A stretch of DNA of 64,000 nucleotides from Elusimicrobiota bacterium (lineage in GTDB: Bacteria > Elusimicrobiota > Elusimicrobia > UBA1565 > UBA9628), in contig JACRDP010000014.1 of NCBI GenBank assembly GCA_016212855.1, positions 1 to 64,000 of the forward strand. The letters run 5' to 3'. The notes beneath the pieces were generated by a model, which made no database searches, was not told the DNA's origin, and worked only from the letters and a program-made list of their open reading frames with translations. Positions within the stretch are counted from its first letter, which is position 1. Each line of letters starts with the position of its first letter. The position numbers were made by a program, and so were the translations under genes. Shown piece by piece: positions 50,566 through 60,616 of this stretch.

Positions 50566-50891
50566 CCCTCGCCTCCGTCCGCGCCTTGGTCTCCCGCCGC
50601 GCCTTCGCGGAGCTCAAGGCCGCGCTCTCCGCCGAGCCCGCGCGTCTGGCTGGCCTGTGGCCGAAGCTCTCGCCTCTCGAGCGGGCCGTATGCTGGCGTC
50701 TCCTTCCTCCGAAGTCTTTGGCCGCGGCCGCCAAGGCGCTGCCCGCCGCGGCGCGCTGGGAGGCCTATCTCGCCTCGTCGATCGACTGCGTCGCTCCTCT
50801 GCTCGAGGACGCGCATATCGGCGCGCGCGCTCACTTCCGCGCGCCCACGCGCCGCGAGGCCGCGCTTCTGCGCGCGGAGCTCGAAGAATGA
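50562..50891 (+). CDS. Hypothetical protein
   Basis: ATGA overlap with the upstream gene and overlap with the recO start; helical composition with LWPKLSPLERAVCWRLLPP (MgtE_N/FliG-like flavour only). Confidence 0.5.
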   Translation: MTLASVRALVSRRAFAELKAALSAEPARLAGLWPKLSPLERAVCWRLLPPKSLAAAAKALPAAARWEAYLASSIDCVAPLLEDAHIGARAHFRAPTRREAALLRAELEE

Positions 50892-51547
50892 TCGTCAATA
50901 CGGGCGGCGTCGTCCTGTCCCGGCGCTCGCACCGCGAGTACGACCGCCTGTGCACGATCTATACCGAGCAGTTCGGCAAAATCCCCGTCCGCTTCATCGG
51001 CGTCAACCGGCCGCGCGGCAAGATGAAAGCGCTCAGCGAACCTGGGGTTTGGGGCGAGTACCGTCTCCACCTCTCCCCCCGCTCCGAATACGCCAAGGGC
51101 GTGGGCGGCCGTCTCGTCACAAGCTTCCCCTCCTTGAGAAACAGCCTCAACTCCACCTTCGACGCCCTCGCCTGCTGCGAGATGCTTGAGCGCCTCACGC
51201 CCGACCATCAACCGGGGCCCGAGAAGTACAAGCTCCTCTGCACGACGCTCGCCGCGCTCGACGAGACCCCGAGCCGCTGGCTCGTCGCGTCTTTCGGCCT
51301 GCGTCTGGCCGACCGGCTCGGCCTGAGCCTGCGCGAACGGGCCCCGGCGGCGGCGCGCGCAGTTTGGCATACTCTCCATGAAGCGGAGCCCGGTTCGCTC
51401 GCTTCATTGCCGTACGACGAAAACGCCGATGAGTCCGCGCGCCGGCTACTCGACGAGCATTTCGGCGCGCACGCCGGCCGTCGTCTGCGCGCGTTCGAAT
51501 TCCGCGAGAATTGGAGCAAGACCGTCGACCAAGGAGTACCCGCGTAA
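50888..51547 (+). CDS. recO: DNA repair protein RecO
   Basis: [46 protein letters not shown]... start at 50888, internal to the track ORF. Confidence 0.75.
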   Translation: MIVNTGGVVLSRRSHREYDRLCTIYTEQFGKIPVRFIGVNRPRGKMKALSEPGVWGEYRLHLSPRSEYAKGVGGRLVTSFPSLRNSLNSTFDALACCEMLERLTPDHQPGPEKYKLLCTTLAALDETPSRWLVASFGLRLADRLGLSLRERAPAAARAVWHTLHEAEPGSLASLPYDENADESARRLLDEHFGAHAGRRLRAFEFRENWSKTVDQGVPA

Positions 51548-51548
51548 G

Positions 51549-52397
51549 ATGACCTTCCAAGAGATCGTGCTCGAGCTGCAGTCCTTCTGGTCCAAGCAGG
51601 GCTGCGCCGTCGTCCACCCCTACGACCTCGAAAAGGGCGCGGGCACCTTCAACCCGGCCACCTTTTTCGGCGCGCTGACCGCCGCTCCCGCTCGCTTCGC
51701 CTACATCGAGCCCTGCCGCCGCCCCACCGACGGACGCTACGGGGAGAACCCCAATCGCCTGGGCAAGTACTATCAGTTCCAGGTCATCATGAAGCCCGTC
51801 CCCGCGGGCATCACCGACACCTATCAGAAGTCGCTCAAGGCCATCGGCCTCGACCCCAAGAAGCACGACCTGCGCTGGATCGAGGACGACTGGGAGTCTC
51901 CGACCCTCGGCGCCTCGGGCGTGGGCTGGGAGGTCTGGCTCGACGGCATGGAGATCACTCAGTTCACCTACTTCCAGCAAATGGGCTCGATGCCGCTGTC
52001 CCCCATCTCGGTCGAGCTCACTTACGGGCTCGAGCGCATCGCGATGTACCTTCAGAAAAAAGATTCGGTGTACGACCTCGACTACGGCGGCGGCCTCACC
52101 TACGGCGACATCCACAAGCCCCAGGAGCGCGAGCTGTCCCGCTACTCCTTCGAAACCGCCGACGTCGCCCTTCTTTCCCGGCACTTCAATGAATGGGAAA
52201 CCGAAGGCGGCCGCCTCGCGGCGCTCGGAGACCCGCTTCCCGCGTACGACTGCGTCGTGCGCACCTCCCACCTCTTCAACACGCTCGACGCCCGCGGCGC
52301 GATTTCCGTGACGGAGCGCGCCCAATATATCGGCCGCATCCGCGGCCTCGCGCGCAAGGTCATGGAACTCTACATCGAGAAGAACACCCCGAAATGA
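51549..52397 (+). CDS. glyQ: Glycyl-tRNA synthetase alpha subunit
   Basis: [40 protein letters not shown]...[22 protein letters not shown]. Confidence 0.97.
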   Translation: MTFQEIVLELQSFWSKQGCAVVHPYDLEKGAGTFNPATFFGALTAAPARFAYIEPCRRPTDGRYGENPNRLGKYYQFQVIMKPVPAGITDTYQKSLKAIGLDPKKHDLRWIEDDWESPTLGASGVGWEVWLDGMEITQFTYFQQMGSMPLSPISVELTYGLERIAMYLQKKDSVYDLDYGGGLTYGDIHKPQERELSRYSFETADVALLSRHFNEWETEGGRLAALGDPLPAYDCVVRTSHLFNTLDARGAISVTERAQYIGRIRGLARKVMELYIEKNTPK

Positions 52398-54460
52398 AAC
52401 CTCCGAAAAAAACCGATTTCCTCCTCGATATCCATACCGAGCCCTTCCCCGCGCGCTTCGTCCCCCCCGCGCTCGATCAGCTCAAGCTCAACGCCCAAAA
52501 ATGGCTCGAGGGCAAGATCGAGCACGGCGAGATCGAGACGTCCGGTACGATGCGCCACCTCATCCTGACGGTCAAGGGCATCGCTGCGAAAGGCTCGGAC
52601 AAGTCCGAGCGCTTCAAGGGCCCGAAAGAAGGCGCCCCGGCCCTGGCCGTCGAGGGCTTCGCCCGGAAGTACGGATTATCGCCGGCCGACTTGGTCGCCT
52701 CCGAAGGCATTCTCTACGCCGAAGTCCACAGCAAGGGCGAGCCCGCCGCGGCTCTGTTCGCGGCGATGATCCCCGAGCTCATGAAGTCCCTCCAATTCCC
52801 CAAGTTCATGACCTGGGAAGAAACCGGCTTCAAATTCGGCCGCCCTCTGCGCGCGATCACCGCGATTCTCGGCGACAAGGTCGTGCCCGTTTCGCTGGCC
52901 GGCATCAAATCCGGCCGCTCGGTGTACGGCCACCCCGTCCTGGCCAAGGCTCCCTCCATCCTCAAAGACATTTCCAAGCACGCGGCCATTCTCCGCCAAG
53001 GCCTCGTCCTCTCCGACCCGGCGCAACGGCGCGCCTATCTTCTGAAAGCTCTCGAGCAGGCGACGAAGTCCACCGGCGGCAAGACCGAAGCCGACGAAGC
53101 TCTTATCGACGAGACCGTGTTCATGGTCGAGCATCCCGTCCCGGTGCTCGGCAAGCTGCGCGATTCGCACATGAAGCTCCCTGCCGAGCTCCTCAAGCTC
53201 GTGATGAAAAAACAGCTCAAGTTTTTCCCCGTCGTCACGAAAGACGGCCTCCTCCACCCCTTCTTCGTGGGCGTGCGCGACGGCCTCTCCTCCGGCAACG
53301 AGCTGGTGCGCGAAGGCTATCAGCGCGTGCTCGAGGCCCGCTTCAACGACGCCGCCTTCTTCGTCGGCCGCGACTCCGCGACCACCTTAGAAAGCCAATT
53401 GCCCAAGCTCGAGCGCGTCACCTATCAGAAAGCTCTCGGCTCCATGTCTCAGAAAGCCGCACGTGTCGAGGAGCTCGCCGCCTGGATCGGCGAGCGCCTG
53501 CGCCAGACCGCGCCCGTCGACGAGCAGGCCGTCCGCCGCGCCTCCAAGCTCGTCTATGCCGACCTCGTCACCGACGTCGTGAAAGAATTCCCCGAACTTC
53601 AGGGCCACATGGGCGGCGTGTACGCCCGCAAGGACGGTGAATCCGAAAAAGTCGCGCTCGCCATCGAGCAGTTCTACTACCCCGTCGCCGCCAAGTCCCC
53701 CGCCCCGGCCACCGCCGAGGCCGCGGTCGTCTCCCTCGCGGGTAAGCTCGACAGTCTCGCCGGCTGCTTCGCCGCGGGCCTCATCCCCACCGGCTCCGCC
53801 GATCCGTTCGCTCTGCGTCGCCCGGCGCTGGGCCTCATCCGCATCGTCCTCGAAAAACAGCTTCCGCTCGACCTCGACGAGGCCGTCGCCCGCGCGCTTT
53901 CTCTCCAGCCCGTCGCGGTTCCCGAACCCGCCAAGCTCGCGGCCACGCTCAGCGACTTCATCTGGGGCCGCGCGCAATCCTTGTTCGAAGACATGAAGTA
54001 CGCCGTCGACGAGGTCCGCTCCGTCCGCGCCGGCGCGCTCAAGAACTTTCCCAACGCCTTCCTTCGCCTGGCGGCATTGCGCGCGGTGCGGCGTGACCCC
54101 TCCTTCGAGCCTTTGGCGGCCGCCTTCAAGCGCGCCTCCAACATCCTCAAGCAGGCCAAGTCCGGAGACGGCGTCGCCTGCGACCGGGCGCTGCTGCGCG
54201 ACCAGGCCGACTACGACCTCTACGACGCGCTCGTCGCCGCCGAAGGCGCCGCCAACGACCGCATCGTGCGCGGCGACTTCGAAGGAGGCCTCAAGAGCCT
54301 CGTCGGCGTGAAGCCGCACCTCGACACCTTCTTCGACAAGGTCATGGTCATGGTCGAGGACGAATCTTTGAAATCGCAACGCATCGCGCTCCTCTCCAAG
54401 CTCGTCCGCGCGTTCCGCCGCGTCGCCGATCTCTCCGAGATCCAGACCGCCGCCTCGTGA
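52394..54460 (+). CDS. glyS: Glycyl-tRNA synthetase beta subunit
   Basis: [49 protein letters not shown]. Start at 52394. Confidence 0.96.
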   Translation: MKPPKKTDFLLDIHTEPFPARFVPPALDQLKLNAQKWLEGKIEHGEIETSGTMRHLILTVKGIAAKGSDKSERFKGPKEGAPALAVEGFARKYGLSPADLVASEGILYAEVHSKGEPAAALFAAMIPELMKSLQFPKFMTWEETGFKFGRPLRAITAILGDKVVPVSLAGIKSGRSVYGHPVLAKAPSILKDISKHAAILRQGLVLSDPAQRRAYLLKALEQATKSTGGKTEADEALIDETVFMVEHPVPVLGKLRDSHMKLPAELLKLVMKKQLKFFPVVTKDGLLHPFFVGVRDGLSSGNELVREGYQRVLEARFNDAAFFVGRDSATTLESQLPKLERVTYQKALGSMSQKAARVEELAAWIGERLRQTAPVDEQAVRRASKLVYADLVTDVVKEFPELQGHMGGVYARKDGESEKVALAIEQFYYPVAAKSPAPATAEAAVVSLAGKLDSLAGCFAAGLIPTGSADPFALRRPALGLIRIVLEKQLPLDLDEAVARALSLQPVAVPEPAKLAATLSDFIWGRAQSLFEDMKYAVDEVRSVRAGALKNFPNAFLRLAALRAVRRDPSFEPLAAAFKRASNILKQAKSGDGVACDRALLRDQADYDLYDALVAAEGAANDRIVRGDFEGGLKSLVGVKPHLDTFFDKVMVMVEDESLKSQRIALLSKLVRAFRRVADLSEIQTAAS

Positions 54461-54879
54461 CGCGCGGCCTCTGCGCGGTCCTCCTCCTCGCGGGCTGCGC
54501 GGGGGCTCCGCCGGCGGAGATGCGCGTGATCCTCGAGCCTCCCATGTACAACGTCGCCATGTCCTCGAAGCTCGGACTCGCGCTGACGGCGGTCGCCGAA
54601 GCTCCGCCCGGCGTCAAGGTCCGCTATCTGTGGCGCGCCGACGCGGGCTTCTTCCTCGTCCAAAAGGAATCCACGGGCGAGATCCTCAACCTCGGCCGCG
54701 AGACCAAAACCGACGACGTGAAGATCCTCTGGTCGTACGATCCCTCGGAGGCCGCCGCGCTCGAGAAGCGGCCGATCGCGATCCACTCCATCGCCGAGAA
54801 CGCGAAGAACTCGCGCTCGCTCGCGCGCACCGACATGACCTTGTTCTGGGACGGGGAAGGCGTCCGCGCCGTTCACTAG
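54457..54879 (+). CDS. Small lipoprotein, hypothetical
   Basis: AVLLLAGCAG lipobox. Confidence 0.5.
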   Translation: MTRGLCAVLLLAGCAGAPPAEMRVILEPPMYNVAMSSKLGLALTAVAEAPPGVKVRYLWRADAGFFLVQKESTGEILNLGRETKTDDVKILWSYDPSEAAALEKRPIAIHSIAENAKNSRSLARTDMTLFWDGEGVRAVH

Positions 54880-55640
54880 CCGACGATCACGCCCGTCATC
54901 GACATCGAGTTCTCGACGTTCTCATTGAAGAACGTCACCTTCTCTCCGGGATGCTTGAGGCCGAGCGTATAGAGCAACGGAACGTAATGCTCGGGACCGT
55001 GGATCGAGAGCGCGGCGTCGGGACGGGCTTCGTAATCGGCGATCCCCTCGAAATCCCCGGCGACGATCATCCTCTTGATCAGCGCGTCGAACCGCGCGGC
55101 CCAGTCGTAAGGCTCCCTTCGGCGCGGATCGTAGAAGCCCAGGTTATGCACGATGTTCCCGCTCGCGACGACGAGCACGCCCTCCTCGCGCAGCGCGGCC
55201 AGCTTCCGCGCCAGCGCCAGGTGGCCGGCCCCGGTGCGGGCCCTGTCGAGGCTCAGCTGCACGACCGGCACGTTCGCGTCCGGGTACATCCCGGCGAGCA
55301 CGCTCCACGCTCCGTGATCGAGACCGCGCTGGCCGTCGAGCGCGACTTGCTCGAGCCGGAGCAAGGCCGTGACCGTGCGCGCGAGCTCGGGCTCGCCGGG
55401 CGCGGGGTAGCGGAACTCCTGGAGCGCTTTCGGGAAACCGCCGAAATCGTGGATCGTCTCGGGCGCCTGTGATTCCGTGACAGCGAGCCCCTCGGTCTCC
55501 CAATGCGCCGAGACGCAAAGGATCGCCTCGGGCTTAGGCAGTTCGCGTCCGAGCCGGGCCCACTCCCGCCGGTACGGGGTGTCCTCGATCGCGTTCATCG
55601 GCGAGCCGTGACCGATAAATACGGCGGGCATCAGTTCCAT
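54876..55640 (-). CDS. ygiD: LigB-family extradiol dioxygenase (4,5-DOPA dioxygenase-like, YgiD)
   Basis: PAVFIGHGSPMNAIED; ILCVSAHWET; IHDFGGFPKALQEFRYPAPG; LDHGAWSVLAGMYPDANVPVVQLSLD. Confidence 0.9.
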   Translation of the reverse strand: MELMPAVFIGHGSPMNAIEDTPYRREWARLGRELPKPEAILCVSAHWETEGLAVTESQAPETIHDFGGFPKALQEFRYPAPGEPELARTVTALLRLEQVALDGQRGLDHGAWSVLAGMYPDANVPVVQLSLDRARTGAGHLALARKLAALREEGVLVVASGNIVHNLGFYDPRRREPYDWAARFDALIKRMIVAGDFEGIADYEARPDAALSIHGPEHYVPLLYTLGLKHPGEKVTFFNENVENSMSMTGVIVG

Positions 55641-55681
55641 GGCAAAGACACTAGCAGAAACCGTCGTTTATTATCGCGGCA

Positions 55682-55760
55682 CCTTAACGCCGCGCTGTGC
55701 CGCGCGCGCTATTGAAACTCCATAAAGAAAGCGCGCGTCGGCAGAAGCGCGAAGTTAGCC
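55682..55760 (-). other. attC-like folded recombination site (cassette 2)
   Basis: + strand: CTTAAC-GC-CGCGCT-G-TGCCG-C-GCGCGC-loop-GCGCGC-GT-CGGCA-GA-AGCGCG-AA-GTTAGC; nested stems with extra bases on one arm. Confidence 0.6.
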
Positions 55761-55791
55761 ATCGCTAATTGCGGCATGTCCACGAGCGGGA

Positions 55792-56397
55792 TTATCGAGC
55801 CGATGCTACAACTGCGGGCTTCCTAGTTTTCAGCCAAACCCAAACGGCAAGTACGAGGTAATAAGGCAACAGCCCTACGACAGATAGAAACACCATGAAA
55901 TCTCGGAGCCTGTATTTATCCTCACCAATCCCCAGGCCATATAGGACTGATTCATCCAGCCGATTTGCAGTAGCAGTGGAAAGGGCACTGCCATTCCAAA
56001 CATAAACCTGCCTCACCCCATCGTCATCTATCTCATCACAGTAAAGCAAACGCGGAGTGATCCCCTGATCGGCGATCAGTGCTATATGTGTTTTTAAGCT
56101 GCCATCTGTGTGCTGATAGGGTAGGCGCAATATTTCCTTCACGCCATCTTCTATAACTATGCTGTTTGCTGGGACAGTGCCGTGTTCCGGCCATTTCCGG
56201 ATTGTCTCTTTCTTTCCGTCCCCATTGAAATCGGCGACTGCAATTCTGTTATTGAAATCTGAATGCTCCACATTCAATTCATACCGACTAGCTAAATCAA
56301 ATGCCTTCGTATAGGGATGATATATCCCCGCCCAAATTCCCATCGGACCTAACGCCAAAAAAAATACTTTTGCTCGAAACTTCGCATCAATATTCAT
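55792..56397 (-). CDS. Hypothetical cassette-encoded membrane protein with an FG-GAP/EF-hand-like DFNGDGKK motif
   Basis: RIAVADFNGDGKKETIRKW; hydrophobic N- and C-terminal segments; lower GC than neighbours. Confidence 0.55.
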   Translation of the reverse strand: MNIDAKFRAKVFFLALGPMGIWAGIYHPYTKAFDLASRYELNVEHSDFNNRIAVADFNGDGKKETIRKWPEHGTVPANSIVIEDGVKEILRLPYQHTDGSLKTHIALIADQGITPRLLYCDEIDDDGVRQVYVWNGSALSTATANRLDESVLYGLGIGEDKYRLRDFMVFLSVVGLLPYYLVLAVWVWLKTRKPAVVASAR

Positions 56398-56448
56398 GGG
56401 GCCACCTTTTTATGGGTGCGACTACGATTCGTTTATGCGAGATGGTAT

Positions 56449-56529
56449 GGCTAACGCAGGGGCTGACCAGCGGCGGCTTCAACAGTCCAACCAAACGAGG
56501 CCGCCGGCTGGTCTAGCCAATGGTTAGCG
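56449..56529 (-). other. attC-like folded recombination site (cassette 1)
   Basis: + strand: GCTAAC-GCAGG-GGCT-GACCAGC-GGCGGC-loop-GCCGCC-G-GCTGGTC-T-AGCC-AATG-GTTAGC. Single extrahelical G and T on one arm; the antitoxin stop codon lies within the outer box. Confidence 0.75.
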
Positions 56530-56772
56530 TGCGACTGCTACCTGCGACTTGTGAAGACCGTCCAGAATGAACATGCGCATCAGAACCTGGTAGGGAACGC
56601 CGCGCCACTCAGCGAGTGCCTTCAACTCGTTGATGGTGCTTTCCTCGAGAGCGATGCTTGTGGGCAGTTTGCGGCTCTTCTTCAGCCGTTTGGCGGCCGC
56701 AAGGATCTTCTTCCGCTCGAATGCGGAAGTGCTTGCGTATGCCTTTTCAGATTTCGCGTAGATAGGCTTCAT
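56524..56772 (-). CDS. BrnA-like/CopG-type antitoxin
   Basis: MKPIYAKSEKAYASTSAFERKKILAAAKRLKKSRKLPTSIALEESTINELKALAEWRGVPYQVLMRMFILDGL; overlaps the upstream toxin gene. Confidence 0.65.
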   Translation of the reverse strand: MKPIYAKSEKAYASTSAFERKKILAAAKRLKKSRKLPTSIALEESTINELKALAEWRGVPYQVLMRMFILDGLHKSQVAVAR

Positions 56773-57091
56773 AGAGTTCTCTCTCCTTCTTGTGAGCGGG
56801 TCGGGCGCTAATGGGTCTGACTTTACCGTCTCTGAGGGTGAAAACCACGTGCAATATCCGGCCTTCTGTAGTCGTTCCAACGATTCCCAGGCGCTCCTCA
56901 TGGACGACTGGGCTTACCTGAACACCCAGAGGTGCCGCCTGACCTAATGTGAAGACTTCCTCCGCCTCTTCCGTTCGGACTGAGTGCTTTGCGGCGCTCT
57001 TCGTTCGGTTGCCCTCGTCCCAATCGAATTCGAAGTGCGAATTCTCCTGGAGCCAGAGTAGAAGCCACTCGACGAATTTAAACTTAGCCAT
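56747..57091 (-). CDS. BrnT-family toxin
   Basis: FEFDWDEGNRTKSAAKHSVRTEEAEEVFTLG...ERLGIVGTTTEGRILHVVFTLRDGKVRPISARPAHKKERELYEAYL. Confidence 0.85.
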   Translation of the reverse strand: MAKFKFVEWLLLWLQENSHFEFDWDEGNRTKSAAKHSVRTEEAEEVFTLGQAAPLGVQVSPVVHEERLGIVGTTTEGRILHVVFTLRDGKVRPISARPAHKKERELYEAYLREI

Positions 57092-57211
57092 TCAGATAGT
57101 ATAGTGTAGCACACTATATAAGTTCTTTCCAGGGGTAATGCTGAGTGGCACGCTAACTTGTGAGTATGCTGGTCAGCCTAGTATGCCGACTAGTTCGGTC
57201 CGCATTTACGA

Positions 57212-57241
57212 ATTATAGAGTGAAAATTAGGGTTTCGTCAG
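57212..57241 (-). promoter_or_regulatory. Sigma70-like promoter reading into the cassette array
   Basis: Minus strand CTGACG-18 bp-TATAAT upstream of the toxin-antitoxin cassette. Confidence 0.5.
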
Positions 57242-57294
57242 GTTGTGGACAAATATTAATCCGACAAACACTGGTCAGCCTATCACGTCGGGGG

Positions 57295-58950
57295 CTACAG
57301 CCCGGCGCGGACGCGCCAGCCGGCCTTCGCGATGGGCATACGCCTCCCCACCCCGAACGCCTTGGAACTGATCTTGATGGACGGCGGCGCCTGGCGGCGC
57401 TTGAACTCGCTCCAATCCATCCGGTCGAGCAAGGTCTCGGCCACGGCGCGGTCGCCGACGGCGCGCGCGACCTTGCCCGGCTCCAGACGCGACTGCACCC
57501 AGGCCTCGAGCGCGTCGTCCACCTGATCGTACGGCGGCAGATCGTCCTGGTCTTTTTGATCGGGCTTGAGCTCGGCCGACGGGGGCTTTAAAATCGAGTT
57601 GGAGGGAATGATCTCGTGGCCGGCGTTGAGCCAGTCCGCGAGCTCGTAGACGAGGCGTTTGGGCGCGTCGGCCAGAGGCGCCAGCGCGCCGCACATGTCA
57701 CCGTACAAGGTGCAGTAGCCGACGGCGAGCTCGCTCTTGTTTCCCGTCGTGAGGACGAAGCCGCGATGCGACTTGTTCGCGAGGCCCATCAAGATGACTC
57801 CGCGCGCGCGGGCCTGCAGGTTCTGCTCGGCCAAATCCGGAGCGCCCTTCCCCCACTTCTCGCCGAGAGTCTGCAGAAGCGCCTGCTGGACGCCGTTGAT
57901 CGGCGCGTCGATGAGCTCGATTCCGAGATTCGCGGCGAGGACGCGAGCGTCGTCGATGCTGCCCTTCGACGAGTACGCGGACGGCATGGATACGCCGGCG
58001 ACGCGCTGCGGGCCGAGGGCGCGGACCGCGAGCGCGGCGACGACGGCGGAATCGATGCCGCCGGAGAGGCCGATGAAGGCTTTCTGCAGGCCGCACTTGA
58101 GCGCGAAGTCCTTGATGCCGAGCGTGAGAATCTCGCCGACCTGGCCGACGGGCGAAGGTTCGGGCGCCAACGAAGCGCCCTCCCAGTTGGACGAGTCGAT
58201 GACGAGCAGGTCCGAGGCCGCGAAGGCCGCGCGCGCGCGGATCTTGCCCTTCGCGTCGTAGGCGAGGCTGCCGCCGTCGAAGACGATCTCGTCGTTGCCG
58301 CCGACCGCGTTGCAGTAGAAAAGGGGTTTCTTGAGCCGTTTCGCGTGGTCGGCAAGCAGCTTCTTGCGCACTTCCGTTTTTCCGCGGAGAAACGGCGAAG
58401 CCGATAGATTGAGGAGGATGTGAGCGCCGGCCTTGGCTTGCGCGGCGACGGGGTCAGCGCTGTAAAGGCGACGCGAAGTGGACGGATCCTTCGCCCAGGC
58501 GTCCTCGCAGATCGTGATCCCGAGTTTGAGGCCCCCGAACGACACCGGCTTGTTCTCGGACGCGGGCTCGAAATAGCGGGCCTCATCAAAGACGTCATAC
58601 GTCGGAAGGAGGGTCTTGTGCCGGATCGCGACGACCTTGCCGTTGTGGAGGAGGGCCGCGGAGTTGCGCACCGGCTTGCCGATTTTATTTTTACTGCGCG
58701 AGACGAAGCCCACGAGGGCCGCGGTGCCGCGGACTTTTTTAGCGAGCGCGTTCAGCGCCTTCTCGTTGGCCTCGGCGAAGCCGGGCTCTTCCCAAAGGTC
58801 GAGGGCCGGATAGCCGCCGAGGGATTGTTCGGGGAACACCGCGAGGGCGGCGCCGCGGCGCGACGCTTCATCGAGCGCCGAAAGTATTTTTTCGGAGTTG
58901 CCGCGCAGGTCGCCGACCGTGGCGTCGATCTGCGCGAGGGCGATCTTCAC
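57295..58950 (-). CDS. nadE: Glutamine-dependent NAD+ synthetase
   Basis: N-term nitrilase-like amidase (LAVFPEQSLGGYPALDLWE...ICEDAW) plus synthetase SGGIDSAVVAALAVRALG and TTGNKSELAVGYCTLYGDMCGALAPLAD. Confidence 0.95.
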   Translation of the reverse strand: MKIALAQIDATVGDLRGNSEKILSALDEASRRGAALAVFPEQSLGGYPALDLWEEPGFAEANEKALNALAKKVRGTAALVGFVSRSKNKIGKPVRNSAALLHNGKVVAIRHKTLLPTYDVFDEARYFEPASENKPVSFGGLKLGITICEDAWAKDPSTSRRLYSADPVAAQAKAGAHILLNLSASPFLRGKTEVRKKLLADHAKRLKKPLFYCNAVGGNDEIVFDGGSLAYDAKGKIRARAAFAASDLLVIDSSNWEGASLAPEPSPVGQVGEILTLGIKDFALKCGLQKAFIGLSGGIDSAVVAALAVRALGPQRVAGVSMPSAYSSKGSIDDARVLAANLGIELIDAPINGVQQALLQTLGEKWGKGAPDLAEQNLQARARGVILMGLANKSHRGFVLTTGNKSELAVGYCTLYGDMCGALAPLADAPKRLVYELADWLNAGHEIIPSNSILKPPSAELKPDQKDQDDLPPYDQVDDALEAWVQSRLEPGKVARAVGDRAVAETLLDRMDWSEFKRRQAPPSIKISSKAFGVGRRMPIAKAGWRVRAGL

Positions 58951-59378
58951 GCGCCCGCCGTGGCGCAGGCGCGGGCGAAGACGGCCCCGGCGCCCATGAA
59001 GGCCTGATCGATGGCGTGCTCGACGGCGGCGCGCGCCGGTTCGCCCGCCATGGTGGCGACCGGGGCGATGCCTTCCATGGCCCAGGTCATCATCTCGGCC
59101 GGGTCCTGGTGGGTCTCGTTGGCGACGGCGCTCATCTGGGAGAGGATCGCGACGGCGGCGGGCGCCAGGTCGCGGCCGGCGATGAGCATGCCCGACATCA
59201 AGCCGCGGCAGACGGCGGTGACGCTGATGCGGGGAGACTGGCGGGCCAAGGTGCCGGTGACCGCCTGGGTCACGATCTTGCGCGCGACCTGGCCGGCGCC
59301 TTCGGCGACGTCCGCGACCTTCTCGAAGCGCTCGATGACGATCTGCTGAGCGAGCTTTTCAAGGTTGAAATCGTCCAT
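58947..59378 (-). CDS. Hypothetical protein
   Basis: 4-nt overlap with nadE; Ala-rich helical protein. Confidence 0.5.
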   Translation of the reverse strand: MDDFNLEKLAQQIVIERFEKVADVAEGAGQVARKIVTQAVTGTLARQSPRISVTAVCRGLMSGMLIAGRDLAPAAVAILSQMSAVANETHQDPAEMMTWAMEGIAPVATMAGEPARAAVEHAIDQAFMGAGAVFARACATAGA

Positions 59379-59434
59379 AGGAGGACGTGATTATACCATT
59401 GCGCGAGAGAGCTTCCGGTGATACACTCACGCTC

Positions 59435-60616
59435 GTGAAGCGCATGATTCCGGCGATCGCGATCGCGTTGTCCGGCTGCGTGACGACGTCCCGCCCCCCC
59501 GCCCAGGCGTCGTCGTTGGAGCAGGGGATGCTGGTGGCGCGCGTTCAGACGCACGGCGCGCTGTTTCGCAAATCGACGAAGCAGGCGGATCTGGCGACCT
59601 TGGTGATGCTCGACGCGATGGGCGCCCCCATCCCGGGCCTGGCCGCCCGTTCCGGCTCGGCCGCCGAGGGCTATGTCGTTTTTTACGATCTCCCGCCGGG
59701 ACGCTACGCCCTGCGCTCGGCGTCGTTTCCCGCGCGCGGCGTGCGCTACCGGGTGGACGCTCCGCTTGACGGCGAGTTCAAGCGCTCGGTGGTGCTGAGG
59801 CCCGGAAGCTCGGCGTATCTCGGCGACCTCGCCTTCGACACGCGCTGGCCCGAGTTCGCCGACGGCGCGATCCGCGCGGGGCGGATCATCCTGCATTGGC
59901 TGACGCCTTGGATGAAGCGGCCGGTGCTGACGCGCGACTCGCCCCTGCGCGGTTACGAGGCGGGGCCGGCCGAGGAGACGCGGGCCTTGCTCGCCGTGCG
60001 GCAGTCTTTGACCGGCACGCAGTGGCGCCGGCTGGCGGACAAGCGCCTGCGCGAGCTGAGCGCGGCCGAGCCGGTGAAGGAGGAAGGGAAGTTGAGGAGC
60101 AAGCCGCTGGCGCTGCGCGAAGAGCCGATTTTTTCCTGGCGGGACACGCTGAAATGGGGCGAGCCGCTTCGCGCGCCCGAAGGGCTGGCGTGGAAGCGGC
60201 CCGAGGGCGAGGCCCGGATCGTGGTGTTCTTCACGACGGCGTCGGCCAAGGGGTTCAAGGGCTGGGACGCGGCGGTCGCGGAGATGAGGCGCACGGCGGC
60301 GGGAAGCGTCGAGGACAGCTCGACCGTGTACGAGGTGCAGGTCGCGACGCGCCCCGGGCTCGCCGCGCGCGCGACGAAGTATATTTATCCCGACGGCAAG
60401 CTGGTGGGCAGCGAGACCAAGGTGCTGGTGACCGAGACGATCTTGGTGCCCGACGGCTACGGGCTGTACACCGCGCGCCTGCGCGCGACGCGCGCGGAGT
60501 TCGACGCGGTCCTGCCCGCGTACCGGGAGTTTTTGCTCCAGCTCGTGCTCGGGCCGCCCAAGCCCAAGCCCCCGCCCAAGCAGGAGTCCGTGCTGCCGTT
60601 CACGGGAATTCCATGA
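59435..60616 (+). CDS. Hypothetical lipoprotein
   Basis: GTG start; MIPAIAIALSGCVTTS lipobox; YVVFYDLPPGRYALRSASFPARG. Confidence 0.5.
   Translation: MKRMIPAIAIALSGCVTTSRPPAQASSLEQGMLVARVQTHGALFRKSTKQADLATLVMLDAMGAPIPGLAARSGSAAEGYVVFYDLPPGRYALRSASFPARGVRYRVDAPLDGEFKRSVVLRPGSSAYLGDLAFDTRWPEFADGAIRAGRIILHWLTPWMKRPVLTRDSPLRGYEAGPAEETRALLAVRQSLTGTQWRRLADKRLRELSAAEPVKEEGKLRSKPLALREEPIFSWRDTLKWGEPLRAPEGLAWKRPEGEARIVVFFTTASAKGFKGWDAAVAEMRRTAAGSVEDSSTVYEVQVATRPGLAARATKYIYPDGKLVGSETKVLVTETILVPDGYGLYTARLRATRAEFDAVLPAYREFLLQLVLGPPKPKPPPKQESVLPFTGIP

Larger units (their letters stand above)
55688..57156 (-). mobile_element. Two-cassette integron-like array (CALIN candidate) without visible integrase
   Basis: Two attC-type sites in the same orientation, a TTAGC-type junction at 57150-57157, AT-richer sequence, flanked by ygiD and nadE. 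Confidence 0.65.

Noticed and set aside
55670-57290. Transposon or prophage fragment in the AT-richer patch
   Set aside because: No transposase, integrase or phage genes and no terminal inverted repeats; attC-like sites explain the boundaries better.
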